DNA of 16,665 nt from assembly GCA_964655475.1 (NCBI GenBank), contig CAZZMO010000025.1:1-16665 (forward strand). Direction: 5' to 3'. The stretch's first letter is position 1; each line of letters opens with the position of its first letter. The stretch is from VGMA01 sp964655475. Lineage in GTDB: Bacteria > Chlamydiota > Chlamydiia > Chlamydiales > VGMA01. Shown in pieces: positions 7,650 through 14,034 of the stretch. The notes under the pieces were generated by a model that ran no database searches, had not been told where the DNA came from, and saw nothing but the letters and a program-made list of their open reading frames with translations. The position numbers and the translations under genes were made by a program.

Positions 7650-8759
7650 ATGAAACCCTCTCTGGAAATGAAGCTCAAAACGGCTCTGCATTTTTCATAC
7701 GAAATGCAGCAGGCGATCCATATCCTCTCTCTTCCGATCACAGAGATGGAGGAATACATCGCATCAGAAGTCCCCGATTGGGATTTCCCCCTCACAAAAG
7801 CCTCTAGTCTCGCCCCTTTCGATATTCCTGCTCCAGATCCTTCCCCTCTTGAAGAGATTCGAGATATTTTCTCCTCTAAAGAAGAGGAAAAGAGGGCAGA
7901 AATCCTCTTCCACCACTTCGACAAAAATGGATTTCTACGAGAATCGATTGAAGAACTTGCAAAAGATTATGAATTTGACTATGAGGAACTTAAAAGCACT
8001 CTTCTCCTCATCCAAAATACATTTAAAAATGGAATCGGAGCTACCTCATTTCAAGAAGCCTTCCTCATCCAGCTCAAGCCTGGCTCCATCGCCTATACCA
8101 TCTTAGAAGATCACTACAACGATTTTCTCCATAAACGGTACGCCCAGATTGGAAAAGAGCTCCACCTCTCTGAAGAGGATGTCGAAGAGATCATCCAAGA
8201 GGAGATCCTTCCACTCCACATCCCCTCTCTAAAATCAATGGAAGGGAATGCACTTCCTCTCGCCATCGATATTTTTCTCTCGAGAGAAGAAGATGTTTGG
8301 CATATTGAAATCCCCACCCCTGATCTGCCAATCGATCATTGGCTTTTCCCCATTTGTGAAAGAAGAGCCCTTATCTTGAAGAACATCACCCTCTACCTCA
8401 CAGTCCATATGGGAAATTATCTCGTTGGAGAGACCCCCTACATGCCCCCACTCCTTCTCAAAGAGATGGCTCTCACCCTCTCCCTTTCTGAGTCGACGAT
8501 TACCAGGGCTGTTTCTGGAAAGTACATCTCTACACCAAGGGGAATCTTACCCTTAAGAGATCTCTTTTCCCTACCACTCCAAGAAGGTCTTTCGACACAA
8601 AAAGCGAAAGTGATCCTCTTGGAGCTTCTCGCAAAAGAGAAAAACCTCTCAGATGGAGCTCTCAGCCTTCTCATGAAAGAAAAAGGGATTCCTATCGAAA
8701 GAAGAACCGTCGCCAAGTATCGGCAAGAACTTGGAATCCCTGCCAAACACCTTCGTTAA
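7650..8759 (+). CDS. rpoN: RNA polymerase sigma-54 factor RpoN (short form)
   Basis: Alternative sigma factor that recruits RNA polymerase to -24/-12 promoters and needs an AAA+ activator for open complex formation. Region I is visible at about residues 10-40 (YEMQQAIHILSLPITEMEEY, matching the family's Gln-rich LQQAIxLLQL signature). The core-binding region includes GATSFQEAFLIQL, equivalent to GARDLxECLLLQL. A helix-turn-helix lies at about 267-305 (LSLSESTITRAVSGKYI), and the C-terminus carries the RpoN box ERRTVAKYRQELGIP (about 350-364), which reads the -24 element. At 369 residues it is clearly shorter than most RpoN proteins (430-480); the acidic region II is reduced and the family's conserved PDV stretch is not recognisable. 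An AGGGAAGGG stretch directly precedes ATG 7650. It is probably co-transcribed with the helicase gene upstream. No AAA+ activator lies in the window. Confidence 0.95.
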   Translation: MKPSLEMKLKTALHFSYEMQQAIHILSLPITEMEEYIASEVPDWDFPLTKASSLAPFDIPAPDPSPLEEIRDIFSSKEEEKRAEILFHHFDKNGFLRESIEELAKDYEFDYEELKSTLLLIQNTFKNGIGATSFQEAFLIQLKPGSIAYTILEDHYNDFLHKRYAQIGKELHLSEEDVEEIIQEEILPLHIPSLKSMEGNALPLAIDIFLSREEDVWHIEIPTPDLPIDHWLFPICERRALILKNITLYLTVHMGNYLVGETPYMPPLLLKEMALTLSLSESTITRAVSGKYISTPRGILPLRDLFSLPLQEGLSTQKAKVILLELLAKEKNLSDGALSLLMKEKGIPIERRTVAKYRQELGIPAKHLR

Positions 8760-8784
8760 TTACGTTTATGGTGAATGAACGTAA
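8760..8784. repeat. Inverted repeat between convergent rpoN and GT2 gene
   Basis: TTACGTT (8760-8766), an 11-base loop, AACGTAA (8778-8784): a perfect 7-bp stem that starts just after the rpoN stop and covers the end of the opposing gene. It may serve as a shared 3'-end hairpin, but no T-run follows on either strand, so a classical intrinsic terminator is not supported. Confidence 0.4.
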
Positions 8785-9524
8785 AGGACATCGTCAATAA
8801 AGCGGATGTGCTTCTCAGAAACTTCTACAAGTGAAACATAGAGTGTGTCGAGAAAATGACTCTCTACTTGGAGCTGTTTAAAAAGCCCAGCATAATAGGT
8901 TTTAAATGGGGAAACGAGCCAGGGCATTTTTGAAGAAGGGGTCTTTCGAAGGGTCTTTTTCATAAAAGGATCGACTTTCCCCTTTTTCCATGAAGGGTAT
9001 TCTAAATATTGGCTATAGGTAAGCCAAACTCCTTCATTGCTATAGACTTGATTGATCCGCTCAAGAACATGCTCGTGAGCGAGCCAATCTTTTGAATCCA
9101 TCTGAACGATGATCTCATCATCTCGGCAGCTATGAATGGCATGGTAAAATCCATCAGAGTGGTCTCTTACAATCGAGATCAGATGCTCTTTATTGTAACG
9201 GCGAGCTACTTTGTAGATCGACTGGATCACATCACGCTGCTCTGTCTTGTCTATCAATATGATACGATAATTATCGTAGTTTTGATTGAAGATCGAGCTC
9301 AAGGTTTTTTCACTGATCTTCGAATCATCACTGACCGACAACAAGACGACAAAGGATTTCTCCACTTCAACAGGCGCTTGTTGTACAAACTCTGTTGTGA
9401 AAGTGGAGGCGATGTCCCGTTTTGATCGAAGAATAGAAAAGTTGTTGAGAATGAAGACAGGGAGAATCATGATGATGATGAGGGCAAGAAATCTTTGTAT
9501 GACGATCCATCTCATAATCCGCAT
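8766..9524 (-). CDS. GT2-family glycosyltransferase-like protein with degenerate DxD
   Basis: The 252-residue product has an N-terminal membrane segment (about 7-27, very rich in Ile and Leu) and then a GT-A fold domain resembling family 2 glycosyltransferases. It aligns without large gaps to the first 270 residues of the two-domain GT2 protein of the same operon: IFNQNYDNYRIILID, DDEIIVQMDS and VWLTYSQYLEYP have direct counterparts, and the metal-binding position falls at residue 143 in both. Here the motif is DSKD instead of DGDD, and the NRGA nucleotide-binding motif reads SDGF. These losses suggest a reduced-activity or non-catalytic copy, perhaps a partner subunit. The C-terminal domain is absent. 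The start at 9524 overlaps the previous gene by 13 bases; the in-frame ATG 9515 would make an ATGA overlap. Last gene of a three-gene operon. Confidence 0.75.
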   Translation of the reverse strand: MRIMRWIVIQRFLALIIIMILPVFILNNFSILRSKRDIASTFTTEFVQQAPVEVEKSFVVLLSVSDDSKISEKTLSSIFNQNYDNYRIILIDKTEQRDVIQSIYKVARRYNKEHLISIVRDHSDGFYHAIHSCRDDEIIVQMDSKDWLAHEHVLERINQVYSNEGVWLTYSQYLEYPSWKKGKVDPFMKKTLRKTPSSKMPWLVSPFKTYYAGLFKQLQVESHFLDTLYVSLVEVSEKHIRFIDDVLYVHSP

Positions 9525-10258
9525 ATACTAATTTCTTTAATTTGCCGCCAGCGTAAACTCTCGCCATTGCTGTACTCCTTAATCTCTTCAAAAGAAGCCT
9601 TAGAAAAGAAAAGAATCTCTTTCTCACTCATCCTCACCAAGATAGGAAGGGCACTTTTCATACGAGGAAATAGAGAGTGCACACTTTTCTCTGCTTTTTT
9701 AAGTCGATAGCGATCGATGAGAAGCCTTCCTAGCTGAAACATTAAAAAGAGAAGGGGGGCAAAATAGCCATAGAGAGAAAACCATGGGGGGATCAACGTA
9801 ACCATGAAAATCCAAGGCTCCCAAGTTGAGCGAAAGAGAGGCCCTAAGAATCGTCTCAAGGGTGAGTGAGAAGTTTGATAGGCGAAGATCTCTTCAAAAC
9901 GATTCCCTTCAAAATCTGCGCGAAAAACATGAACTGCTTCGTGAGCTCCTATTTCTTCTAATGAGTAGCCAAAGAAGCTCTTTTTTTTCTGAAACGCATC
10001 CTGAAGTTCAACAACAGGAGTTCCATCTTCTAAGATCCAGGTAAGTCCTCCGATCCATCGAGAAAGCTTACCCTTAGAAAAAAAGGTGGGGGCCAAGCGG
10101 GGAGAAAAACCAAAAAGAGTTTCTACTCTCTTCTCTTTCAAGAGCTCTGAGAGGGGGGTGTACCCGTTTTCCCGAGACCTCTTTTCTCTAGAGAGGAGTC
10201 TTTGAAGATACTCCTCTTCACTCTCTCTATCTCGGGGCAATAGATCGTAGGTGGTCAT
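9512..10258 (-). CDS. Putative membrane metallopeptidase with HEAVH motif, otherwise unknown
   Basis: I do not recognise the family. The 248-residue protein has a polar, charged N-terminal half, then HEAVH at residues 106-110 preceded by LEEIGA, the usual surroundings of a zinc-protease HExxH helix. FEEIFAYQ follows with Glu122/Glu123 twelve to thirteen residues after the second His, a plausible third zinc ligand. Two adjacent hydrophobic segments (about 147-163 and 164-182) look like a membrane hairpin, followed by a basic stretch (RYRLKKAEK) and a C-terminal soluble tail. There is no signal peptide. The gene starts 7 bases after the stop of the upstream GT2 gene and overlaps the next GT2 gene, so it belongs to the same operon. 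It might process or release one of the co-encoded membrane-anchored enzymes; this is inference. The HExxH match alone could be chance, but motif, third Glu and membrane anchor together make it more likely real. Confidence 0.6.
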   Translation of the reverse strand: MTTYDLLPRDRESEEEYLQRLLSREKRSRENGYTPLSELLKEKRVETLFGFSPRLAPTFFSKGKLSRWIGGLTWILEDGTPVVELQDAFQKKKSFFGYSLEEIGAHEAVHVFRADFEGNRFEEIFAYQTSHSPLRRFLGPLFRSTWEPWIFMVTLIPPWFSLYGYFAPLLFLMFQLGRLLIDRYRLKKAEKSVHSLFPRMKSALPILVRMSEKEILFFSKASFEEIKEYSNGESLRWRQIKEISICGL

Positions 10259-10265
10259 GAAAAGC

Positions 10266-11834
10266 TCAAATAGCTAAGGGCTCTTTCATGCTGAGATCGA
10301 CTCCGAGGTGCTCTTGACAAAGGACCATTCGACTTTCCCCTTGGTGGTGAAAGGGCCACTTCTTCTGAAAATCGACTAATGTGAGATGTTTCATGCTGTC
10401 GACCCATTCTTTCACAACATGCTTTGGATAAATCATTGCATAAGGGCCAGAGGTCTTTTCAAAAGCGAATTGGTGACTTGCGCTGAAAGGAACACCATAA
10501 ATCCCCTTGCCAAGTTCATGCATAGGCAATACATGTTGATGATCAAGGGCCTTCTCTTTTTCCAAATGAAGACAATAGCCAAAAAGATGGGACCTTTGTA
10601 AATCTTCGACACATTTTTTGAGGGAAATCCCTCCATCGAGCCTTGTCCCCTCTGAGAGGAGGAGCACTTCTTTTGTGGTAAGCTCATTCAATACATCGAG
10701 AAACGATTCTCTAAAACCATCTTGACCATTTTGTGAAATGAACGAAACCCCTTTGAACTCTTCTGCTAATTGATCATAAAGTAGTTTTTCTTTTACATGG
10801 CTTGGATGGTAAAAAACATAAATGTTTTGAATGCCTTCTCGATTATTTTCAAGCGATGTGAGAGTTGAGGAGAGCTCATACGGGCGATCAGAAGAAACAA
10901 TCACTACATCCAGAGAAGATCCCTTTGTCTCTAAGTTCTCTGTTGCCGGATGCTCGGCAAGCGGCGCATAGCGACTTTTGGCGCGGATGAGCCCTTCAAA
11001 AAAGACTTGTTTAGAGCGGCTTCTGATATCGTCATTGAGCCCTGTTTCTCTATTGTAAATGTAGCTCACATCTTGTGTAAAATAGACATGCTCTCTCGCC
11101 ATTTCTACGATCGGGAACATGTACGCAAGATCGCAAGACATCGGTAAAAAAGAGCCTTCGTAGAGAAAATCTTCCACATTGATCCGTCGGAAAAGGCCAC
11201 CATAAAAGGTGCGGAGAGCCGATGTAACCCAAGGAAGATCTCTGATGTTTCCTTTTTTGAGATCTGAAAAACGCATCGGTTTGCAAAGGCCAATTTTGTA
11301 GTCTGGATAAGTGATGTATTGACCATATGTGACCCAGACATCAGGATTCGCGTAGTAATGATTGAGCTCTTGAAGAACGTGATCTGATGCAAAAAAATCA
11401 TCACCATCGAGCATCACCACAATTTCATCATTTCGGTAGTACTGGCTCATCTGTACATGGTTGTACATCGCCCCTCGATTCTTCTCGTTTTTCAAAAGAG
11501 TAAAGCGGTGCCACTGATCTTCTTCCGTCACATACTCTTTCACTTTTTCATAAGTTTGATCAGGAGATGCATCATCGACGTAAATGACTCGGTAATTCGA
11601 ATATTTTTGCTCAAAGATGGAGCGGAGGTTTTTCTCGTAGTACTCAGCATTTCGATAAGAGGGAACTGTGATGACGAAGGGTTTTTCCACTTTTGTCCCT
11701 CTCGTCCCGCTTTTCCTTCCCCAATTGAGATCTTTAGATTTATGTTTTTTCATCGCTTTGTGAACAGTAAAACTTCCACCAACAAGGACAAAAAGAGACA
11801 GGGTATAAACAGCGAGAAACAGAAACTTTTTCAT
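10266..11834 (-). CDS. Two-domain GT2-family glycosyltransferase with N-terminal membrane segment
   Basis: The 522-residue protein begins with a hydrophobic segment (residues 4-23) flanked by Lys, a signal anchor or uncleaved signal. The first domain (about 50-275) is a canonical GT-A family 2 glycosyltransferase: FVITVPSYRNAEYYEKNLRSIFEQ, VDDASPDQT (from about 86), KNRGAMYN and the metal-binding DGDD at 143-146. It should transfer a sugar from a nucleotide sugar to an unknown acceptor. The second domain (about 315-522) opens with LDVVIVSSDRPYELSSTLTSL, which again looks like the start of a GT-A fold, but has only LLLSEGTRLDGG where a DxD would be expected, so it may be non-catalytic. Start 11834 has AGGA 9 bases upstream. 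First gene of the minus-strand operon and divergent from the fucosyltransferase-type genes; donor and acceptor cannot be read from the sequence. Confidence 0.85.
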   Translation of the reverse strand: MKKFLFLAVYTLSLFVLVGGSFTVHKAMKKHKSKDLNWGRKSGTRGTKVEKPFVITVPSYRNAEYYEKNLRSIFEQKYSNYRVIYVDDASPDQTYEKVKEYVTEEDQWHRFTLLKNEKNRGAMYNHVQMSQYYRNDEIVVMLDGDDFFASDHVLQELNHYYANPDVWVTYGQYITYPDYKIGLCKPMRFSDLKKGNIRDLPWVTSALRTFYGGLFRRINVEDFLYEGSFLPMSCDLAYMFPIVEMAREHVYFTQDVSYIYNRETGLNDDIRSRSKQVFFEGLIRAKSRYAPLAEHPATENLETKGSSLDVVIVSSDRPYELSSTLTSLENNREGIQNIYVFYHPSHVKEKLLYDQLAEEFKGVSFISQNGQDGFRESFLDVLNELTTKEVLLLSEGTRLDGGISLKKCVEDLQRSHLFGYCLHLEKEKALDHQHVLPMHELGKGIYGVPFSASHQFAFEKTSGPYAMIYPKHVVKEWVDSMKHLTLVDFQKKWPFHHQGESRMVLCQEHLGVDLSMKEPLAI

Positions 11835-11860
11835 ATCTAAAAATCCTCAATAGATTCTTG

Positions 11861-11895
11861 GGTATAATCTACCATCGTGGTATAAATTCTGCCAT
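11861..11895. promoter_or_regulatory. Divergent control region with imperfect direct repeat
   Basis: Only 59 bases (11835-11893) separate the divergent GT2 and GT10 genes. They contain a repeated element: GGTATAATCTACCAT (11861-11875) and GGTATAAATTCTGCCAT (11879-11895), spaced 18 bases start to start. TATAAT at 11863-11868 is a perfect -10 hexamer for the plus-strand gene, with no good -35. The second copy runs into the GT10 start codon. The repeat could be a binding site that controls both operons or a chance A/T similarity. Confidence 0.35.
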
Positions 11896-12940
11896 GATAA
11901 ACTATCTTGTAGCGCTCCTTCTCTTGCCTATTTTTTTATCTGCTACACAAATCATTGAGGTAATTCCCGACTCCATTTTCTCTGATTACAACATCCCTAA
12001 AGACTTTAAAAATGTCGATTATGGGGATCTTTCTTTGTGGGGAAAAGTCGCATACCGCCTACAGGGGCATGACTACGAAGTATGCGCTACATTCTTGAAC
12101 GATTTACCGAACATCCACACAATCATCCCCCGTTTTTTCGAGCCAGGTGGCGTTAAAGAAGATGTCAAATACATCATCTGTTCCAATATTCCGACATTCC
12201 TTCCGATGAGAAAATTTTTGATGATCCCCAAAGAGCGGCTCATTTTGATTTGTTGGGAGCCACCGACAGTGTTCCCTTTTCAACACACAGAAAATGCGAT
12301 GAACCATTTTCACAAGGTGCTTCACTGGGATGATTCGAAAGTAGATGGGAAGCATATTGTGAAGATGTATTACCCGTCGATGTTTCCGATGAGAAAAACC
12401 CTCATCCCCTTTCAAAACCGAAAACTTTCCTGCATGGTGATTGGGAAGAAGAGCTCCACACACAGCAAAGAGCTCTACTCTTATCGAGAAAAAATTGTCC
12501 GCTTCTACGAAACAAAGCCGAGCGATCTTTTCCATCTCTATGGAAGGGGCTGGTCTCAGGACGATTCGAAAAACTTTCAAGGGGCTCCAAACGACAAATC
12601 TGAAGTAATGCAGCAGTATAAATTTTGTTACTGTCTTGAAAACTGCCGCGACATCCCAGGATATGTCACTGAAAAGATTTTCGATTGTTTCCAAACGGGC
12701 ACGGTCCCCATCTATCTCGGAGCGAATAACATCACTGACTACGTCCCTGAAAATTGCTTCATAGACATGAGGAAATTTGCCTCTTTGGAAGAGGTGCATG
12801 AGCACATCAGCGCTATGGAAGAGGGGGAGTTCATGGAATACATTGAAAACATCCGCCACTACTTAAATTCAGACATGGCGAAAAAATTTACTGTCGAAAA
12901 TCTTGTCACTACTATAACGGAGATCATTCTCAATGATTAG
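11894..12940 (+). CDS. GT10-family alpha-1,3-fucosyltransferase-like protein, copy 1
   Basis: Predicted glycosyltransferase of family 10, known for transferring fucose from GDP-fucose to GlcNAc in Lewis-type glycans. The 348-residue protein carries the diagnostic motif at about 241-291: CLENCRDIPGYVTEKIFD, then GTVPIYLGANNITDYVP and CFIDMRKF, matching the FENS...YVTEK...GTVPVYYG...P..FIDV pattern of the family; the ENS element reads ENC. The N-terminus MINYLVALLLLPIFLSA looks like a signal peptide or anchor, though without a basic residue before the hydrophobic core. I chose ATG 11894, which matches the start of the paralogous next gene; the frame is open back to a TTG at 11858 that lies across the putative -10. 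No Shine-Dalgarno is evident. It overlaps the next gene by 8 bases. Fucose as donor is known of the family, not shown here. Confidence 0.88.
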   Translation: MINYLVALLLLPIFLSATQIIEVIPDSIFSDYNIPKDFKNVDYGDLSLWGKVAYRLQGHDYEVCATFLNDLPNIHTIIPRFFEPGGVKEDVKYIICSNIPTFLPMRKFLMIPKERLILICWEPPTVFPFQHTENAMNHFHKVLHWDDSKVDGKHIVKMYYPSMFPMRKTLIPFQNRKLSCMVIGKKSSTHSKELYSYREKIVRFYETKPSDLFHLYGRGWSQDDSKNFQGAPNDKSEVMQQYKFCYCLENCRDIPGYVTEKIFDCFQTGTVPIYLGANNITDYVPENCFIDMRKFASLEEVHEHISAMEEGEFMEYIENIRHYLNSDMAKKFTVENLVTTITEIILND

Positions 12941-13976
12941 ATTACTGCTGCTCTTCCCCATTTTTGCACTTGCTAAACCTGTGATCGAATTCATCCCTGA
13001 TTCTAGGGCCTATGGGCATATGCTCGTAAAAAATGTTCTCGAGAAGGACTACGACTCTCTTGGCCCCGTACCAAAACTCCAATATCGGCTCGAAGAGGCG
13101 GGATTCACTGTAAGACAAACGTTTTTGGATGATCTACCGAGAAATCCTGATCTCATCCGAAAGGCTTATTCCCCCGGAGGATTTCGGGAAGATGTCAAAT
13201 TTGTGATCTGCTGGAACCACCCCTATTTCATCGATATGAAAAAGTTCTGGGCCATCCCTGATTACAAAAGGATCGGAGTCTTTTGGGAGCCCCCTTGCAT
13301 CATCCCTGACCAGCACAAGATGTCTGTCATCAACCGCTACAAAAAGGCTCTTACCTTCAGAGATGACATGGTTGATAATGTAAGACTTTTCAAGTTTTGC
13401 TACCCGGTCCACCAGTTCATGAACTCTCATCTCCCCCCTTACAGCGAAAAGAAACTTGCCTGTATCATCTCTGGAACAGGGACTTCGACCGATCCTCAAG
13501 AGCTTTATTCACTTAGAAGAAGAGTGATCAGTTTTTACGAAAAGCGCCCTTACTGCGGATTCGACTTCTATGGCAGAGGAGACTGGTCTAAAGGGAATTA
13601 CAAAAATTACAAAGGCTTTATCCCGAGCAAGGCAGATGTCCTCAAAAATTATAAATTCTCCTACTGCTTTGAAAATAGCCGAGACATCCCTGGCTACATC
13701 ACAGAAAAGATCTTTGACTGCTTCCAAGCAGGTTGTGTTCCCATCTATTTTGGGGCTCAAAACGTCACCGATTACATCCCGGCGAACTGCTTCATCGATA
13801 TGAGACAGTTTGGGGGGTCGATCGAAGCGGCTCATGACTTTATTTCCCGAATGTCAGAAGAAGAACATGCCCATTATGTAGAAAATATTCGTGAATATTT
13901 GATGAGCCCAGAAGCCCAAATCTTCTCCTTGGAAGGAGTTTATGACAAATTATTATCAATTTTAGGCTTGTCATAA
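12933..13976 (+). CDS. GT10-family alpha-1,3-fucosyltransferase-like protein, copy 2
   Basis: The 347-residue paralogue of the preceding protein aligns end to end: IEFIPDS, FLDDLP, PGGFREDVKFVIC, WEPP, ELYSLRRRVISFYEKRP and the family 10 signature CFENSRDIPGYITEKIFD (Glu247) with GCVPIYFGAQNVTDYIP and CFIDMRQF. Here the FENS element is intact. The N-terminus MIRLLLLFPIFALAKP is a convincing signal peptide with Arg before the hydrophobic core and an ALA cleavage site near residue 14. ATG 12933 overlaps the upstream stop (ATGATTAG), and GGAG at 12919-12922 lies 10 bases before it, so the pair is one transcription unit. Two copies may add fucose, or a similar sugar, at two different acceptor positions. 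Export of such an enzyme is unusual in bacteria, where family 10 enzymes studied, as in Helicobacter, work at the cytoplasmic side. Confidence 0.9.
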   Translation: MIRLLLLFPIFALAKPVIEFIPDSRAYGHMLVKNVLEKDYDSLGPVPKLQYRLEEAGFTVRQTFLDDLPRNPDLIRKAYSPGGFREDVKFVICWNHPYFIDMKKFWAIPDYKRIGVFWEPPCIIPDQHKMSVINRYKKALTFRDDMVDNVRLFKFCYPVHQFMNSHLPPYSEKKLACIISGTGTSTDPQELYSLRRRVISFYEKRPYCGFDFYGRGDWSKGNYKNYKGFIPSKADVLKNYKFSYCFENSRDIPGYITEKIFDCFQAGCVPIYFGAQNVTDYIPANCFIDMRQFGGSIEAAHDFISRMSEEEHAHYVENIREYLMSPEAQIFSLEGVYDKLLSILGLS

Positions 13977-13977
13977 A
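13939..13977 (+). repeat. Perfect inverted repeat across the second GT10 stop codon
   Basis: TTTATGACAA (13939-13948), a 19-base loop, TTGTCATAAA (13968-13977): ten base pairs without mismatch, the right arm containing the stop codon TAA. No T-run follows, so it is not a standard Rho-independent terminator. It may be a 3'-end stabilising hairpin or a protein binding site. Confidence 0.6.
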
Positions 13978-13998
13978 TCCCGATCCCAGGAAAACTCA

Positions 13999-14028
13999 TT
14001 GTTCTAAAATTTGCTTCTACAGTATTAG
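13999..14028 (+). promoter_or_regulatory. Possible topA promoter, close to the start codon
   Basis: In the 58-base gap before topA, TTGTTC (13999-14004) and TATTAG (14023-14028) are 18 bases apart. The -10 ends only six bases before the ATG, and no Shine-Dalgarno is visible, so the transcript would be almost leaderless. The match is modest and a promoter further upstream, inside the GT10 gene, remains possible. Confidence 0.3.
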
Positions 14029-14034
14029 AAAATT

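Noticed and set aside
11858..11893. Earlier TTG start of the first GT10 gene
   Set aside because: A TTG without ribosome site that overlaps the TATAAT; ATG 11894 gives a start comparable to the paralogue. It cannot be fully excluded because it would add an Arg before the hydrophobic segment.
12104..12859. 251-codon open frame antisense to the first GT10 gene
   Set aside because: A mirror of the strong coding frame on the other strand; its translation has no recognisable domain and the GT10 motif on the plus strand is clear.
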